From AP-15 sp963790875 (GTDB taxonomy: Bacteria > Pseudomonadota > Alphaproteobacteria > ATCC43930 > CGMCC-115725): a DNA stretch of 64,000 nt. The position numbers were made by a program, and so were the translations under genes. Shown here in pieces: positions 45,614 through 55,145 of this stretch. Numbering within the stretch: the first letter of the stretch is position 1; every line of letters starts with the position of its first letter. The stretch spans positions 806,001 to 870,000 of the forward strand of contig CAWBQT010000008.1 in assembly GCA_963790875.1 (NCBI GenBank). Reading direction: 5' to 3'. The notes under the pieces were generated by a model. It searched no databases. It saw nothing but the letters and a program-made list of their open reading frames with translations, and had not been told where the DNA came from.

Positions 45614-47473
45614 TTATGACGTCGATCCTTTCTCGGCCGGCAACACCAGCCTGAGGTGTAGCTCCTGCAGCCGATCGGACGAAACCGGCGCCGGCGCCCC
45701 CATCAACAGGTCGCGCGCCTGCTGGTTCATCGGAAAGGTGATGACCTCGCGGATGTTCGGCGTGTCGGCCAGCAGCATGACGATGCGATCGATGCCGGGC
45801 GCCAAACCGCCATGCGGCGGTGCGCCGTACCGGAAGGCTCTGAGCATGCCACCGAACCAAGTCTCGACCTCGGCGGGGCTATAGCCGGCGACGGCGAAGG
45901 CCCTGTACATGATGTCTGCGCGATGGTTGCGAATCGCCCCCGAGGCCAACTCGACCCCATTGCAGACGATGTCGTACTGGAAAGCGGTTATGTTGAGCGG
46001 GTCCTCCGTCGTCAGCCCCTCGATCGAGATGTTCGGCATCGAAAACGGATTATGGCTGAAGTCGATTTTCCCGTTTTCCTCATTGATCTCGTACATCGGA
46101 AAATCGGTGATCCAACAGAAGCGGAATGCGTCGTCTTCGACGAGCCCAAGTTCGCTCGCGATGCGGGTGCGGGCCTGTCCGGCGAGCCGTTCTGCCTCGA
46201 TCTTGCTGCCGGCGGCGAAAAAAACCACATCACCGTCGCCAAGTCCCGTCAGTTCCGCGAGCTTGCCGATCTCCTCACTTTCGAGATTGTTCGCAATCGG
46301 GCCGCGCCCCGACAGCATCGGTTCGAACGCTTCTCTTTCGGCCGCGGAACCAAAGCTTTCACGAGTTTCTGGCTTACTGTTTTCAAAGATGACGTAGCCG
46401 AGCCCTGGCGCACCCAACTCCGCTTTTGCCCATTCGTCCATCTTGTCCAGGAAAGAGGAGCGCGGCCGAGATGCCGCTCCGGGCGCAGGAATGGCTCTGA
46501 CGACACCGCCGCTCTCGACAATGCGCCGAAACGCGCGGAATTTCGAGCTGACGAATACTTCCGAGACATCCGCGATGACCAGCGGGTTGCGCAGGTCGGG
46601 CTTGTCGGTGCCGTAGGCGAGCATCGCGTCTCGGAAAGGGATGCGCGGAAACGGCGGCGGCGCTACCTGACGGGCGCCGCCGAACTCCTCAAAGATGCCG
46701 TGCAGCACCGGCTCGACCGAAGCGAACACGTCCTCCTGCGTGACGAACGACATTTCGAGGTCGAGCTGATAAAATTCGCCCGGCGCGCGGTCGGCGCGGG
46801 CGGCCTCGTCGCGAAAGCATGGCGCGATCTGGAAATAACGGTCGAAGCCGGCGACCATCAGCAATTGCTTGAACTGCTGCGGCGCCTGCGGCAGCGCGTA
46901 GAATTCGCCGGGATGCAGGCGGCTTGGCACATAATAGGGGCGGGCGCCCTCGGGAGAATCGGCGGTCAGGATTGGCGTCTGAAATTCCGTAAATCCCTGC
47001 GCCATCATGCGCCGGCGGAGCGAGGCGATGACCTGCGCGCGCAGCATGATGTTGGCGTGCATGCGCTCGCGCCGCAGGTCGAGAAAGCGATAGGCGAGAC
47101 GCATGTCCTCCGGATATTCGGCCTCGCTGTTGACCGGAAAAGGCAGCGGCTCGGCCTCCGACTGAATCTCGATCGCGGCGATCGCCAGCTCGACTTCGCC
47201 GGTGTCGAGCTTGGGGTTGACGGTGTCGGCAGAGCGGGAGTCGACCGTGCCGGTCAAGGTCACGACGCTTTCGAGCCGCAAGGCGTCGGCCGCGCCGAAC
47301 AGCGGCGACGAAACGTCGATGACGCATTGCGTGACACCGAAATGATCGCGCAGGTCGATGAACAGCAGTTGGCCGTGGTCGCGCTTGCGATGCACCCAGC
47401 CGGACAGCCGAACCGTTTGCCCGGCGTCGGCGCGCCGCAGCGCGCCGCAGTTATGGGTGCGATAGGCATGCAT
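45614..47473 (-). CDS. aspS: aspartyl-tRNA synthetase
   Basis: A 619-residue class IIb synthetase that charges tRNA-Asp, and in many alphaproteobacteria also tRNA-Asn. The N-terminal OB anticodon domain has VRLSGWVHRKRDHGQLLFIDLRD. The catalytic domain has YRFLDLRRERM, RPYYVPSRL, QSPQQFKQLL-type motif 2 residues (FRDEAARADRAPGEFYQLDLEMSF), the bacterial GAD insert, and motif 3 GLAPGIDRIVMLL. The ATG at 47473 was chosen because it begins the conserved MHAYRTHNCG leader. It is divergent from the TPR gene. Confidence 0.96.
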   Translation of the reverse strand: MHAYRTHNCGALRRADAGQTVRLSGWVHRKRDHGQLLFIDLRDHFGVTQCVIDVSSPLFGAADALRLESVVTLTGTVDSRSADTVNPKLDTGEVELAIAAIEIQSEAEPLPFPVNSEAEYPEDMRLAYRFLDLRRERMHANIMLRAQVIASLRRRMMAQGFTEFQTPILTADSPEGARPYYVPSRLHPGEFYALPQAPQQFKQLLMVAGFDRYFQIAPCFRDEAARADRAPGEFYQLDLEMSFVTQEDVFASVEPVLHGIFEEFGGARQVAPPPFPRIPFRDAMLAYGTDKPDLRNPLVIADVSEVFVSSKFRAFRRIVESGGVVRAIPAPGAASRPRSSFLDKMDEWAKAELGAPGLGYVIFENSKPETRESFGSAAEREAFEPMLSGRGPIANNLESEEIGKLAELTGLGDGDVVFFAAGSKIEAERLAGQARTRIASELGLVEDDAFRFCWITDFPMYEINEENGKIDFSHNPFSMPNISIEGLTTEDPLNITAFQYDIVCNGVELASGAIRNHRADIMYRAFAVAGYSPAEVETWFGGMLRAFRYGAPPHGGLAPGIDRIVMLLADTPNIREVITFPMNQQARDLLMGAPAPVSSDRLQELHLRLVLPAEKGSTS

Positions 47474-47656
47474 CAATGGGAAACCCGGCGTCCCGCGCAG
47501 AGGAGCTGGAACACCGCACGGAACGTCGCCGCTTGTCAAGGCGGGCCCAGCACCGGTGCGGCGACGCTGCTGCCCCCAAGCGTCGTGCCGATTTGCGTCC
47601 CAACCCGGGAGCGGATATGTTAGCCGCTCGTGCGGCGCCGGCGGGCCGGGGGTTTC

Positions 47657-48298
47657 GTGAGCGACATCTTTCGCGAGATCGACGAAGAGCTGCGCCGCGA
47701 CAACCTGCTCAAGCTTTGGTCGCGGTATGGCCGCTATGTCGTGGCGGCGGCGATCGGCGTGCTGCTGGTCGCGGGCGGTGCCGCCGCCTGGCGCAACCAT
47801 CAGCTTGCCGAGCGGCTCGGCGAAGCCACTCGCTACGCCGGCGCACTCAGTCTGGCGCAAGGCGGCAAGTCGGCCGATGCGACAAAAGTATTTGCGGCCA
47901 TTACAAAGGAAGGCGGCGCCTATGCCCTTCTCGCTTCATTCGAAGAGGCTGGGCTCTTGGCAAGGTCGGGCCACCGCGAGGCTGCCATCGTGCTCTACGA
48001 TCGGATCGCCGAGGCACCCGGAACCGAGCCCGAATTCCGCGGCCTCGCAGTGCTCCTTTCGGTCATGCAGGGAATGCCGGACAGCGATCCGCATGCGGTG
48101 ATCGCGCGCCTCGCGCCATTGACCGCGGTTGGCGACCCCTGGCGTCCGACCGCTCTCGAATTCACCGCGGTCGCGCGGCTCGAAGCCGGCGACAAGAAGG
48201 CGGCGCTGGATCTCTACAAGGGGCTCGCCGACGATCTGACCGCGCCGCGGAGCCTGCGCGCCCGGGCGGCCGAAATGGCTGCGGCGCTCGCTTCCTAG
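47657..48298 (+). CDS. TPR-like membrane protein upstream of bamB
   Basis: A 213-residue protein of the TPR_21 family (YfgM-like). After SDIFREIDEELRRDNLLKLW comes a membrane segment (about residues 26-45), then periplasmic helical repeats. YfgM in E. coli associates with the Sec translocon and periplasmic chaperones. The start is the GTG before SDIF, preceded by GGGGG. The order TPR-bamB-der, seen here, is conserved in alphaproteobacteria and supports an envelope-biogenesis role. Confidence 0.82.
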   Translation: MSDIFREIDEELRRDNLLKLWSRYGRYVVAAAIGVLLVAGGAAAWRNHQLAERLGEATRYAGALSLAQGGKSADATKVFAAITKEGGAYALLASFEEAGLLARSGHREAAIVLYDRIAEAPGTEPEFRGLAVLLSVMQGMPDSDPHAVIARLAPLTAVGDPWRPTALEFTAVARLEAGDKKAALDLYKGLADDLTAPRSLRARAAEMAAALAS

Positions 48299-48316
48299 CT
48301 CCCGGTCGGTAGTCCG

Positions 48317-49630
48317 ATGAGCCGTCGCGTCGCGAAGCCGCTACTGCTCGCGCTCCTCTTTCTGGCCGGCTGCAGCTGGTTCCAAAGCAAAAAAGAGCCG
48401 TTGCCCGGGGAACGCATCTCGGTACTGACGCTCGATCGGCAACTCAAGCCGGATCCGGCGCTGGCCAATGTCGCGATCACCTTGCCGCGCCCGGCGGTCG
48501 ATCAGGACTGGCCGCAACCCGGCGGCTACCCCGACCATGCCATGCAGCATTTGGCATTGCCGGCCAAGCTCGCCCAGGCTTGGCAGGTCAGCGTCGGCCA
48601 GGGTTCGTCGCGCTATACGAGGGTGATGGCACCACCGGTCGTCGCCGATGGTCGGGTCTATGCGATGGACGGCGGCATCCAAGTCGGGGCCTACGCCGCC
48701 GCCGACGGCCGTGAACTGTGGCGGGTCGAGCTGAAGCCCGACGGCGATCTCGGTAACGCCTTTGGCGGCGGCGTCGCCTTTTGGAAAAACCGCCTCTTCG
48801 TATCGACCGGCTATGGGCGGGTCGCCGCCCTCGACCCGGCGAGCGGCAAGGTGATCTGGCAGGTGAAGGTAGATGCGCCGGTGCACAGCGGCCCCACTGT
48901 GGCGGCCGGGCGCGTCTACGTCGTCAACGTCGAGAACGAACTCTTCGCGCTCGACCCGGCCAACGGCAAACAGCTGTGGACCCATGTCGGACTGCCGCAG
49001 ACGGCGAGCCTGCTCGGTGGCGCCAGCCCGGCGGTCGCTGGCGAAGTGGTGGTCGCCCCCTTTAGCTCGGGCGAACTCGATGCCTTTGAGGTCGGGAACG
49101 GACGGCCCTTATGGTCGGACAATCTGGCCTCGGCGCGCAGTGTCGACGCCGTCGCGGCGCTCGCCGACATCCGCGGCCGGCCAGTCATCGATAGCGGTCG
49201 GGTTTACGCCGCCAGCCATAGCGGGCGCCTGGCGGCGATCGATCTGCGCACCGGGGAACGCAGCTGGGAACATGAAATCGGCACCGATCACGGTCCCTGG
49301 ATCGCCGGCGATTACGTCTACCTGCTGACGACCGACCAGCTGCTGCTGTGCCTCACCCGCAACGACGGCAATGTGCGCTGGCTGCGCCAGCTGCCCAAAT
49401 ACGAGGATGAAAAAAAGCACGAGGACCCGATCGAATGGGCCGGTCCGGTGCTCGGCGGCGATCGGCTGATTCTCTTGTCGTCGGATGGCTGGGCATTGTC
49501 GGTCTCGCCCTATACCGGCGCGCCGCTCGGCCGGCAGCAGATCTCAGGGCCGGCCTATCTCGATCCCATCATCGCCAACGATACGCTCTACGTGCTGACC
49601 GACGACGGCCAACTTTCCGCTTTTCGCTGA
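48317..49630 (+). CDS. bamB: outer-membrane assembly lipoprotein BamB
   Basis: A 437-residue lipoprotein with lipobox FLAGC (Cys19). An eight-bladed beta propeller follows, built of PQQ-like repeats (GRVYAMDGGIQVGAYAAADGRELW, RVAALDPASGKVIWQ, LFALDPANGKQLW, LAAIDLRTGERSWEHE). It is part of the BAM complex with BamA and BamD. It lies 18 bases after the TPR gene and 21 before der, so all three form an operon. Confidence 0.92.
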   Translation: MSRRVAKPLLLALLFLAGCSWFQSKKEPLPGERISVLTLDRQLKPDPALANVAITLPRPAVDQDWPQPGGYPDHAMQHLALPAKLAQAWQVSVGQGSSRYTRVMAPPVVADGRVYAMDGGIQVGAYAAADGRELWRVELKPDGDLGNAFGGGVAFWKNRLFVSTGYGRVAALDPASGKVIWQVKVDAPVHSGPTVAAGRVYVVNVENELFALDPANGKQLWTHVGLPQTASLLGGASPAVAGEVVVAPFSSGELDAFEVGNGRPLWSDNLASARSVDAVAALADIRGRPVIDSGRVYAASHSGRLAAIDLRTGERSWEHEIGTDHGPWIAGDYVYLLTTDQLLLCLTRNDGNVRWLRQLPKYEDEKKHEDPIEWAGPVLGGDRLILLSSDGWALSVSPYTGAPLGRQQISGPAYLDPIIANDTLYVLTDDGQLSAFR

Positions 49631-49651
49631 GAAGCGCAAACGGCACCCAGG

Positions 49652-50992
49652 ATGAGTTTCTCGGTCGCGATCCTCGGCCGGCCGAACGTCGGCAAATCCA
49701 CATTGTTCAACCAACTCGTCGGCCGTCGCCTGGCACTCGTCGACGATACTCCGGGGCTGACCCGCGATCGCCGCGAGGGAGCTGCGCGGATCGCCGACCT
49801 CGAGTTCCGCGCGATCGACACGGCTGGGCTCGAAGAGGCCGCACCCGCCTCGCTCGCCGGCCGCGTGCAGGCGCAGACCGGGCAGGCGCTCGCGGCCGCC
49901 GATGTGGCGTTGCTCGTCATCGATGCGCGGGACGGCATTACCCCGGCCGACCGCCACTTCGCGAAGTGGCTGCGGCAGAGCGGCAAGCCCGTGGTCCTCG
50001 TCGCCAACAAGGCGGAAGGCAGCGCCGGGCTGTTGGGTGTCGGCGAAGCCTATCGCCTCGGCCTCGGCGATCCGCTGCCGATCTCGGCCGAGCACGGCGA
50101 GGGGCTGGCCCTCCTCTACGAGCGGCTTGCGCCGTTTGCCCGCGGCGCGCCACTCGAGGTCGGGCCACTCGGGGCGTGGCGCAAGCCGTTGCAGCTCGCG
50201 ATCCTCGGCCGTCCCAATGTCGGCAAGTCGACCCTTGCCAACCGGTTGATCGGCGAAGACCGGCTTTTGGCCGGACCCGAGGCGGGCATCACCCGCGATG
50301 CGATCGCCGTCGACTGGGACTGGGAGGGCCGGCCGATCCGCCTCGTCGATACCGCCGGACTGCGGCGCAGGTCGCGCGTCGAAGGCAAGGTCGAAAAGCT
50401 GTCGACCGGGGACAGCCTGCGGGCGCTGCGTTTTGCCGAGTTAGCGATCCTGGTGATGGACGCAACGCAACCGCTCGAACGCCAAGATCTGGCCATCGCC
50501 CGGCGCATCGAGGAGGAGGGCCGCGGCCTGGTGCTCGCGGCGACCAAATGGGACCTTGTCGGCACCCCGGCCGAGACGCTGCAATGGCTGCGCGAGCGCG
50601 CCGCAGCCGTGCTGGCGCAGCTGAGAGGGGTCGCGATCGAACCGGTGTCGGGCAAGAGCGGCCGCGGGCTCCCGGCGCTGATGGCGGCGGTATTCGCGGC
50701 CGAGGCGGCGTGGAACACGCGGGTTGCAACCGCCGAACTGAACCGCTGGCTGGGGCGCGTCCAGGATCGCCATCCGCCGCCGCTCGTCGCCGGCCGGCGG
50801 CTGCGCCTGCGCTATATGACGCAGGTCAATACCCGGCCGCCGAGCTTCGCGCTCTTCGCCTCAAAGCCGGCGGACCTGCCCGACGCCTACCGGCACTATC
50901 TCGTCAACGCGCTGCGCCGCGATTTCGACCTCGTTGGCACACCGATCCGGTTGATGCTGCGCCAAAGCCGCAACCCCTACGCCGCGGCGTAG
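49652..50992 (+). CDS. der: ribosome biogenesis GTPase Der
   Basis: A 446-residue GTPase with two consecutive G domains, each with GRPNVGKST (near residues 8-16 and about 186-194) and DTAG motifs. A C-terminal KH-like domain follows (LRLRYMTQVNTRPPSFALFASKP). Der acts in 50S subunit assembly. The ATG start and length agree with the family. The last gene of the TPR-bamB-der operon. Confidence 0.96.
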   Translation: MSFSVAILGRPNVGKSTLFNQLVGRRLALVDDTPGLTRDRREGAARIADLEFRAIDTAGLEEAAPASLAGRVQAQTGQALAAADVALLVIDARDGITPADRHFAKWLRQSGKPVVLVANKAEGSAGLLGVGEAYRLGLGDPLPISAEHGEGLALLYERLAPFARGAPLEVGPLGAWRKPLQLAILGRPNVGKSTLANRLIGEDRLLAGPEAGITRDAIAVDWDWEGRPIRLVDTAGLRRRSRVEGKVEKLSTGDSLRALRFAELAILVMDATQPLERQDLAIARRIEEEGRGLVLAATKWDLVGTPAETLQWLRERAAAVLAQLRGVAIEPVSGKSGRGLPALMAAVFAAEAAWNTRVATAELNRWLGRVQDRHPPPLVAGRRLRLRYMTQVNTRPPSFALFASKPADLPDAYRHYLVNALRRDFDLVGTPIRLMLRQSRNPYAAA

Positions 50993-51088
50993 CGCCGGCC
51001 AGCGGCACGCGGGAGCGGCCATCTTCGAGCGTGCTGTGGCCAAATTCCCGAAAGCGTGAGCGTGCGATCTTGTTTGCAGGCCGCGCGC

Positions 51089-51472
51089 TCACTCCGCTAT
51101 TGGGAACCACGGCAGGTGCTCCGCACCGAAGACGTGCCGCGTGGGCTTCAGCTCGGCCGCACGATCAAACGCACCGATATGGAAATGCGTTTCAGTCGGC
51201 AAGCCCGCGCCTTCGCAGGTCAATGTTGATCCGCACCGGCCGCAGAATCCGCGCCTGGTTCGCCCCGGCGTCGAAGCGAACTTCGTTATCTCGCCTCGCG
51301 TCACCGCATAAGCCGGGCGTTCGAACGCGACAAAAACCGATGCGGGTGCGCCGCTATGCTTACGGCAACTTTCACAATGGCACCAATACACGCCTTTTGG
51401 TTGACCGGTCGCAAGAAAACGGACGGCGCCGCACAGGCAACCACCTGCGAATTGGTCGGCCACACCGCTCAT
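51089..51472 (-). CDS. GFA-domain zinc protein
   Basis: A 127-residue protein of the glutathione-dependent formaldehyde-activating (GFA/CENP-V) family. Three cysteine pairs bind two zinc ions: GGCLCGAVRF, CHCESCRK and FCGRCGSTL. Family members may bind glutathione adducts or act on small thiol-linked aldehydes, but most are uncharacterised. It converges with der across a 96-base gap and is followed by no co-directional gene. Confidence 0.85.
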   Translation of the reverse strand: MSGVADQFAGGCLCGAVRFLATGQPKGVYWCHCESCRKHSGAPASVFVAFERPAYAVTRGEITKFASTPGRTRRGFCGRCGSTLTCEGAGLPTETHFHIGAFDRAAELKPTRHVFGAEHLPWFPIAE

Positions 51473-51825
51473 GACGTTGATACTCCCCTGCTAGTTCGAG
51501 TCGGTTAGTAGGTGGCAAAGAAGCTCGCCCCTTTCCCGAGTTGTGCCCGCCGACGATCATACAGCTTCGTCGTGCTCGGGTGGCGACGCCCGATGGCTCT
51601 TGCCCATTCTCGAGCTGTGCGCCGTCGTCGCCGCTTGCTTTCGAGCAGACCTGAAACCATCCATGATCGGAAAGGGTCGGGGTGAGCATGATATTCGCCG
51701 TCCTTGTCCGATGGTCCCGGCTCAGCCGCCAAGTACGGTGACATCTCGGCGATCTCCGGGGGGTCGCCGAAACCGCGCGACCGGTTTGGTTGATCTGCGG
51801 TCGGCCAAGCGCTATCTCGTCATGG
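51473..51825. other. divergent gap between GFA and queC genes
   Basis: No recognisable protein, RNA gene or preQ1 riboswitch was seen. It must hold the promoters of the two divergent genes; no confident -35/-10 pair was picked out. Confidence 0.4.
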
Positions 51826-52563
51826 GTGAGCCCAGACCCCGCCTCGACGTTCCCCCATTGCGGCCGTGCCCTCGTGCTATTCTCGGGCGGCCAGGATTCG
51901 GCGACCTGCCTGGCCTGGGCGCTCGACCGCTTCGCAGCGGTCGAGACGATCGGCTTCGATTACCGGCAGCGGCATCGTGTCGAGCTCGACTGCCGGAACG
52001 CCGTGATCGCGCGGCTGCGGCGAGGGTTTCCGGCCTGGGCATCACGGCTCGGCGAGGATCATCTCGTCGATCTCGGCGTCCTCGGCCAGATCAGCGAAAC
52101 GGCGCTGACCCGCAACAGCGCGATCGTCTTCGCCGAGAGCGGGCTGCCGAGCACGTTCGTTCCGGGACGCAACCTGATTTTCTTCGCCTTTTCCGCGGCG
52201 ATCGGCTATCGCCGCGGGGCCCGCCATTTGGTCGGCGGCATGTGCGAGACCGATTATTCGGGCTATCCCGATTGCCGCGACGATACGCTGAAGGTATTGC
52301 AAGTGACGCTGTCGCTCGGCATGGACCGGCGCTTTGTCGTGCACACACCGCTGATGTGGCGCGACAAGGCGGCGACTTGGGCGCTCGCCGACAAACTCGG
52401 CGGCGAGCCGCTCGTCGCCCTTATCCGCGACGAGACGCACAGTTGCTATCTCGGCGATCGTACCGAGCACCACGATTGGGGCTACGGCTGCGGCGAGTGT
52501 CCGGCTTGCGGGCTGCGACGCTCGGGTTGGGAATCCTTCGCCGCCGGGCGGCGGCGATCGTGA
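51826..52563 (+). CDS. queC: 7-cyano-7-deazaguanine synthase QueC
   Basis: A 245-residue ATP-dependent PP-loop enzyme that converts carboxy-deazaguanine and ammonia to preQ0 in queuosine synthesis. The PP-loop is ALVLFSGGQDSATCL (residues 15-29). The middle has STFVPGRNLIFFAFSAAIGY and GGMCETDYSGYPDCRDD. The zinc site at the C-terminus is CGECPACGLR with an upstream Cys. The GTG at 51826 was chosen as the nearest start before the PP-loop. It lies 20 bases before rph; no other queuosine gene is in the window. Confidence 0.92.
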   Translation: MSPDPASTFPHCGRALVLFSGGQDSATCLAWALDRFAAVETIGFDYRQRHRVELDCRNAVIARLRRGFPAWASRLGEDHLVDLGVLGQISETALTRNSAIVFAESGLPSTFVPGRNLIFFAFSAAIGYRRGARHLVGGMCETDYSGYPDCRDDTLKVLQVTLSLGMDRRFVVHTPLMWRDKAATWALADKLGGEPLVALIRDETHSCYLGDRTEHHDWGYGCGECPACGLRRSGWESFAAGRRRS

Positions 52564-52582
52564 GTCGGCGGGGAGCACGCGC

Positions 52583-53314
52583 TTGACGAAACAGCGGGGT
52601 TCGGGACGCACCCCCGATCAGCTGCGCCCGATCAGCCTCGAAGCCGGCGCTGCCAAATACGCCGAAGGCTCTTGCCTTGCCAAATTCGGCGACACGCATG
52701 TGCTGTGCGCCGCCACGGTCGAGGAGCGGGTGCCGCCCTTTTTGCGCAACACGGGCAGGGGCTGGGTCACCGCCGAATATGGCATGCTGCCACGTTCGAC
52801 ATTGAGCCGCACCGAGCGCGAGGCGACGCGCGGCCGTCAGAGCGGCCGGACCCAGGAGATCCAGCGGCTGATCGGCCGCAGCCTGCGCGCCGTCGTCGAT
52901 CTCGCGGCATTGGGTGAGCGCCAGATCAGGATCGATTGCGACGTGCTGCAGGCCGACGGCGGCACCCGCACTGCCGCGGTGACCGGCGGCTACGTGGCGC
53001 TGCACCAGGCCTGTCGTCGTCTCGTTGCCGGCGGGCAGCTGGCCCGCTTGCCGCTCGCCGACAGTGTCGCCGCGATCTCGTGCGGCGTCGTCGGCGATAC
53101 CGCCATGCTCGATCTCGATTATGCCGAAGATTCGCAAGCGATGACCGATGCGAATTTCGTGCTGACCGGTATGGGCGGCATCGTCGAAATTCAGGCCACG
53201 GCCGAGGGCGCGCCGTTCGACGAGGCGCTGTTCGCCGAGATGCTGCGCCTCGCGCGCGCCGGGATCGGCGAATTGACCCGGCATCAGCGCACCGCGCTCG
53301 GCAGCGGCGAATGA
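52583..53314 (+). CDS. rph: ribonuclease PH
   Basis: A 243-residue phosphorolytic exoribonuclease that trims tRNA 3' ends. It shows GRTPDQLRPISLEAG, GRGWVTAEYGMLPRST, RQSGRTQEIQRLIGRSLRA, IDCDVLQADGGTRTAAVTG and MDANFVLT-type residues (MTDANFVLTGMGGIVE). The start is a TTG after GGGGAG. It overlaps rdgB by four bases; rph-rdgB-hemW is a conserved alphaproteobacterial run. Confidence 0.95.
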   Translation: MTKQRGSGRTPDQLRPISLEAGAAKYAEGSCLAKFGDTHVLCAATVEERVPPFLRNTGRGWVTAEYGMLPRSTLSRTEREATRGRQSGRTQEIQRLIGRSLRAVVDLAALGERQIRIDCDVLQADGGTRTAAVTGGYVALHQACRRLVAGGQLARLPLADSVAAISCGVVGDTAMLDLDYAEDSQAMTDANFVLTGMGGIVEIQATAEGAPFDEALFAEMLRLARAGIGELTRHQRTALGSGE

Positions 53315-53913
53315 CCCGCGGGCTCGTCGCCGGCGAGACGCTGATCATCGCCAGCCACAACCCCGGCAAGATCGGAGAGATTGCCGAGCTGCTGGCACCG
53401 TTCGGGATCGAAACCGTCGCCGCCCCGGCTCTTAGGCTTGCCGAGCCCGAAGAAACCGGCGACAGTTTCGAGGCGAATGCCGCGCTGAAGGCGGAAGCCG
53501 CGGCAGAAGCGAGCGGGCTACCGGCGCTCGCCGATGACTCCGGCCTCGTCGTGCCGGCCTTGGGCGGCGCGCCCGGGGTCTATTCCGCGCGCTGGGCCGG
53601 TCCCGGCAAGGATTTTTCGCTGGCGATGGCGCGCGTCTGGCGCGAACTCGCCGACCGGGACCGCAGCGCTGCTTTTGTCGCGGTCCTGGCGCTCGCCCGA
53701 CCCGGCGCTGCGACCGCACTCTACCGCGGCGAAGTGGTGGGTCGCCTCGTCTGGCCGCCGCGCGGCGGCCGTGGCTTTGGCTATGACCCGATCTTCGTGC
53801 CCGAGGGCCAAGCCTTGACCTTCGGTGAATTGGAACCGGCCGCGAAGCACAGGATCAGCCACCGCGCCCGCGCCTTTGCAAAGCTCGTCTGCGCCTGTTT
53901 CGGCGGCGCTTGA
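53311..53913 (+). CDS. rdgB: XTP/dITP diphosphatase RdgB
   Basis: A 200-residue Ham1-family pyrophosphatase that removes non-canonical purine nucleotides (ITP, dITP, XTP). Motifs are LIIASHNPGKIGEIAELL, the metal-site ALADDSGLVVPALGGAPGVYSARWAG, and GRGFGYDPIFVPEG near the C-terminus with HRISHRARA. The ATG is embedded in the rph stop (ATGA). The stop is 10 bases before the proposed hemW start. Confidence 0.95.
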   Translation: MTRGLVAGETLIIASHNPGKIGEIAELLAPFGIETVAAPALRLAEPEETGDSFEANAALKAEAAAEASGLPALADDSGLVVPALGGAPGVYSARWAGPGKDFSLAMARVWRELADRDRSAAFVAVLALARPGAATALYRGEVVGRLVWPPRGGRGFGYDPIFVPEGQALTFGELEPAAKHRISHRARAFAKLVCACFGGA

Positions 53914-53920
53914 GGACGGC

Positions 53921-55069
53921 GTGTTGGAGCCGCTCGCCCTCTATATCCATTGGCCGTTCTGCCGCTCGAAATGCCCGTATTGCGACTTCAACAGCCATGT
54001 GCGGGATCGGGTCGATGCGGGGCGATGGACGCGGGCGCTCTGCGCCGATCTCGATCACCAGGCCGGGCTGGTGTCCGAGCGCGAGGTCGTTTCGGTGTTC
54101 TTTGGCGGCGGTACGCCCTCGCTGATGCCGCCCGAGACGGTCGCGGTCCTGCTCGACCGCCTGCAGCGGCACTGGCCGCTCACCGCCGATGCCGAGGTTA
54201 CTCTCGAAGCCAATCCCAATTCGGCCGAGGCCGGGCGGTTCGATGCCTTCGCCGCGGCCGGCATCAACCGCCTGTCGCTTGGCGTTCAGGCGCTCGACCC
54301 GGCGGCGCTGCGCTTTCTCGGCCGGGTGCACGACCGCGGCGAGGCGGTCGCCGCGATCGAACTGGCGCGGCGCAGCTTCGCGCGGTTCTCGTTCGATCTG
54401 ATTTACGCCCGCCCCGGTCAGACGCTTGCCGCCTGGCAGCGCGAACTCGACGAGGCGCTGTCCCTGGCCGGCGATCACCTGTCGCTCTACCAGCTGACGA
54501 TCGAGCCCGGCACGCCGTTTGCCGTTCTTGCCGCGCGCGGCGATCTGGTTCCGCCCGACGAGGACAGCGCGGCCGCACTCTTCGAGGCGACGCAAGACCG
54601 CCTGACGGTGCACGGGATGCCGGCCTACGAGATCTCGAACCATGCCCGGCCCGGTGCCGAGTGCCGGCACAACCTCGCCTATTGGCGCTACCGGGATTAT
54701 GTCGGGATCGGTCCGGGGGCGCATGGGCGGCTCAGCCTATACGGCAACAGATACGCGACCCGGCAGCGCCGCGCGCCGGAGGGCTGGCTGAAGGCGATCG
54801 AAGCGACCGGCACCGGCCTCGAGGAATGGGCGCCGATCGGCCGCGAGGCCGTCATCGAGGAAATGCTGATGATGGGTCTGCGCCTCGCCGAGGGCGTGCC
54901 GCGAGCGCAACTCGAAGAGGCCGCCGGCCAAGATGTCGAGACGCTGTTCCGGAATACGCTGCCGCGGCTCGTCGAGGGCGGATTCCTCGACCTCGATGCG
55001 GGCCGTCTCGCCGCCACCGGCTCCGGCCGGCAGCGGCTCGACGCCGTCCTCGCCGCCCTCCTCGGCTGA
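53921..55069 (+). CDS. hemW: HemW, radical-SAM heme chaperone
   Basis: A 382-residue radical SAM protein once annotated as oxygen-independent coproporphyrinogen oxidase. The cluster motif is C14-x3-C18-x2-C21 (FCRSKCPYCDF). It has the HemW-type VSVFFGGGTPSLMP, the LGVQALDPAALRFLGR block and FDLIYARPGQT. HemW lacks the extra residues of HemN and instead delivers haem. The GTG at 53921 follows GAGG at five bases; a TTG follows at once. Last gene of the rph-rdgB-hemW run. Confidence 0.92.
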   Translation: MLEPLALYIHWPFCRSKCPYCDFNSHVRDRVDAGRWTRALCADLDHQAGLVSEREVVSVFFGGGTPSLMPPETVAVLLDRLQRHWPLTADAEVTLEANPNSAEAGRFDAFAAAGINRLSLGVQALDPAALRFLGRVHDRGEAVAAIELARRSFARFSFDLIYARPGQTLAAWQRELDEALSLAGDHLSLYQLTIEPGTPFAVLAARGDLVPPDEDSAAALFEATQDRLTVHGMPAYEISNHARPGAECRHNLAYWRYRDYVGIGPGAHGRLSLYGNRYATRQRRAPEGWLKAIEATGTGLEEWAPIGREAVIEEMLMMGLRLAEGVPRAQLEEAAGQDVETLFRNTLPRLVEGGFLDLDAGRLAATGSGRQRLDAVLAALLG

Positions 55070-55145
55070 GCAGTCCGTCCGTCGGCTTGCCGGGACCGAG
55101 ACGCTGCGATAAGGGAGGGGGCAAGACAGCGCAGGAGGCGAGCCG

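Noticed and set aside
45812..47623. 603-codon plus-strand frame opposite aspS
   Set aside because: Shadow of aspartyl-tRNA synthetase, which has all class II motifs.
51473..51825. preQ1 riboswitch before queC
   Set aside because: No pseudoknot-type aptamer with the A-rich tail was recognised.
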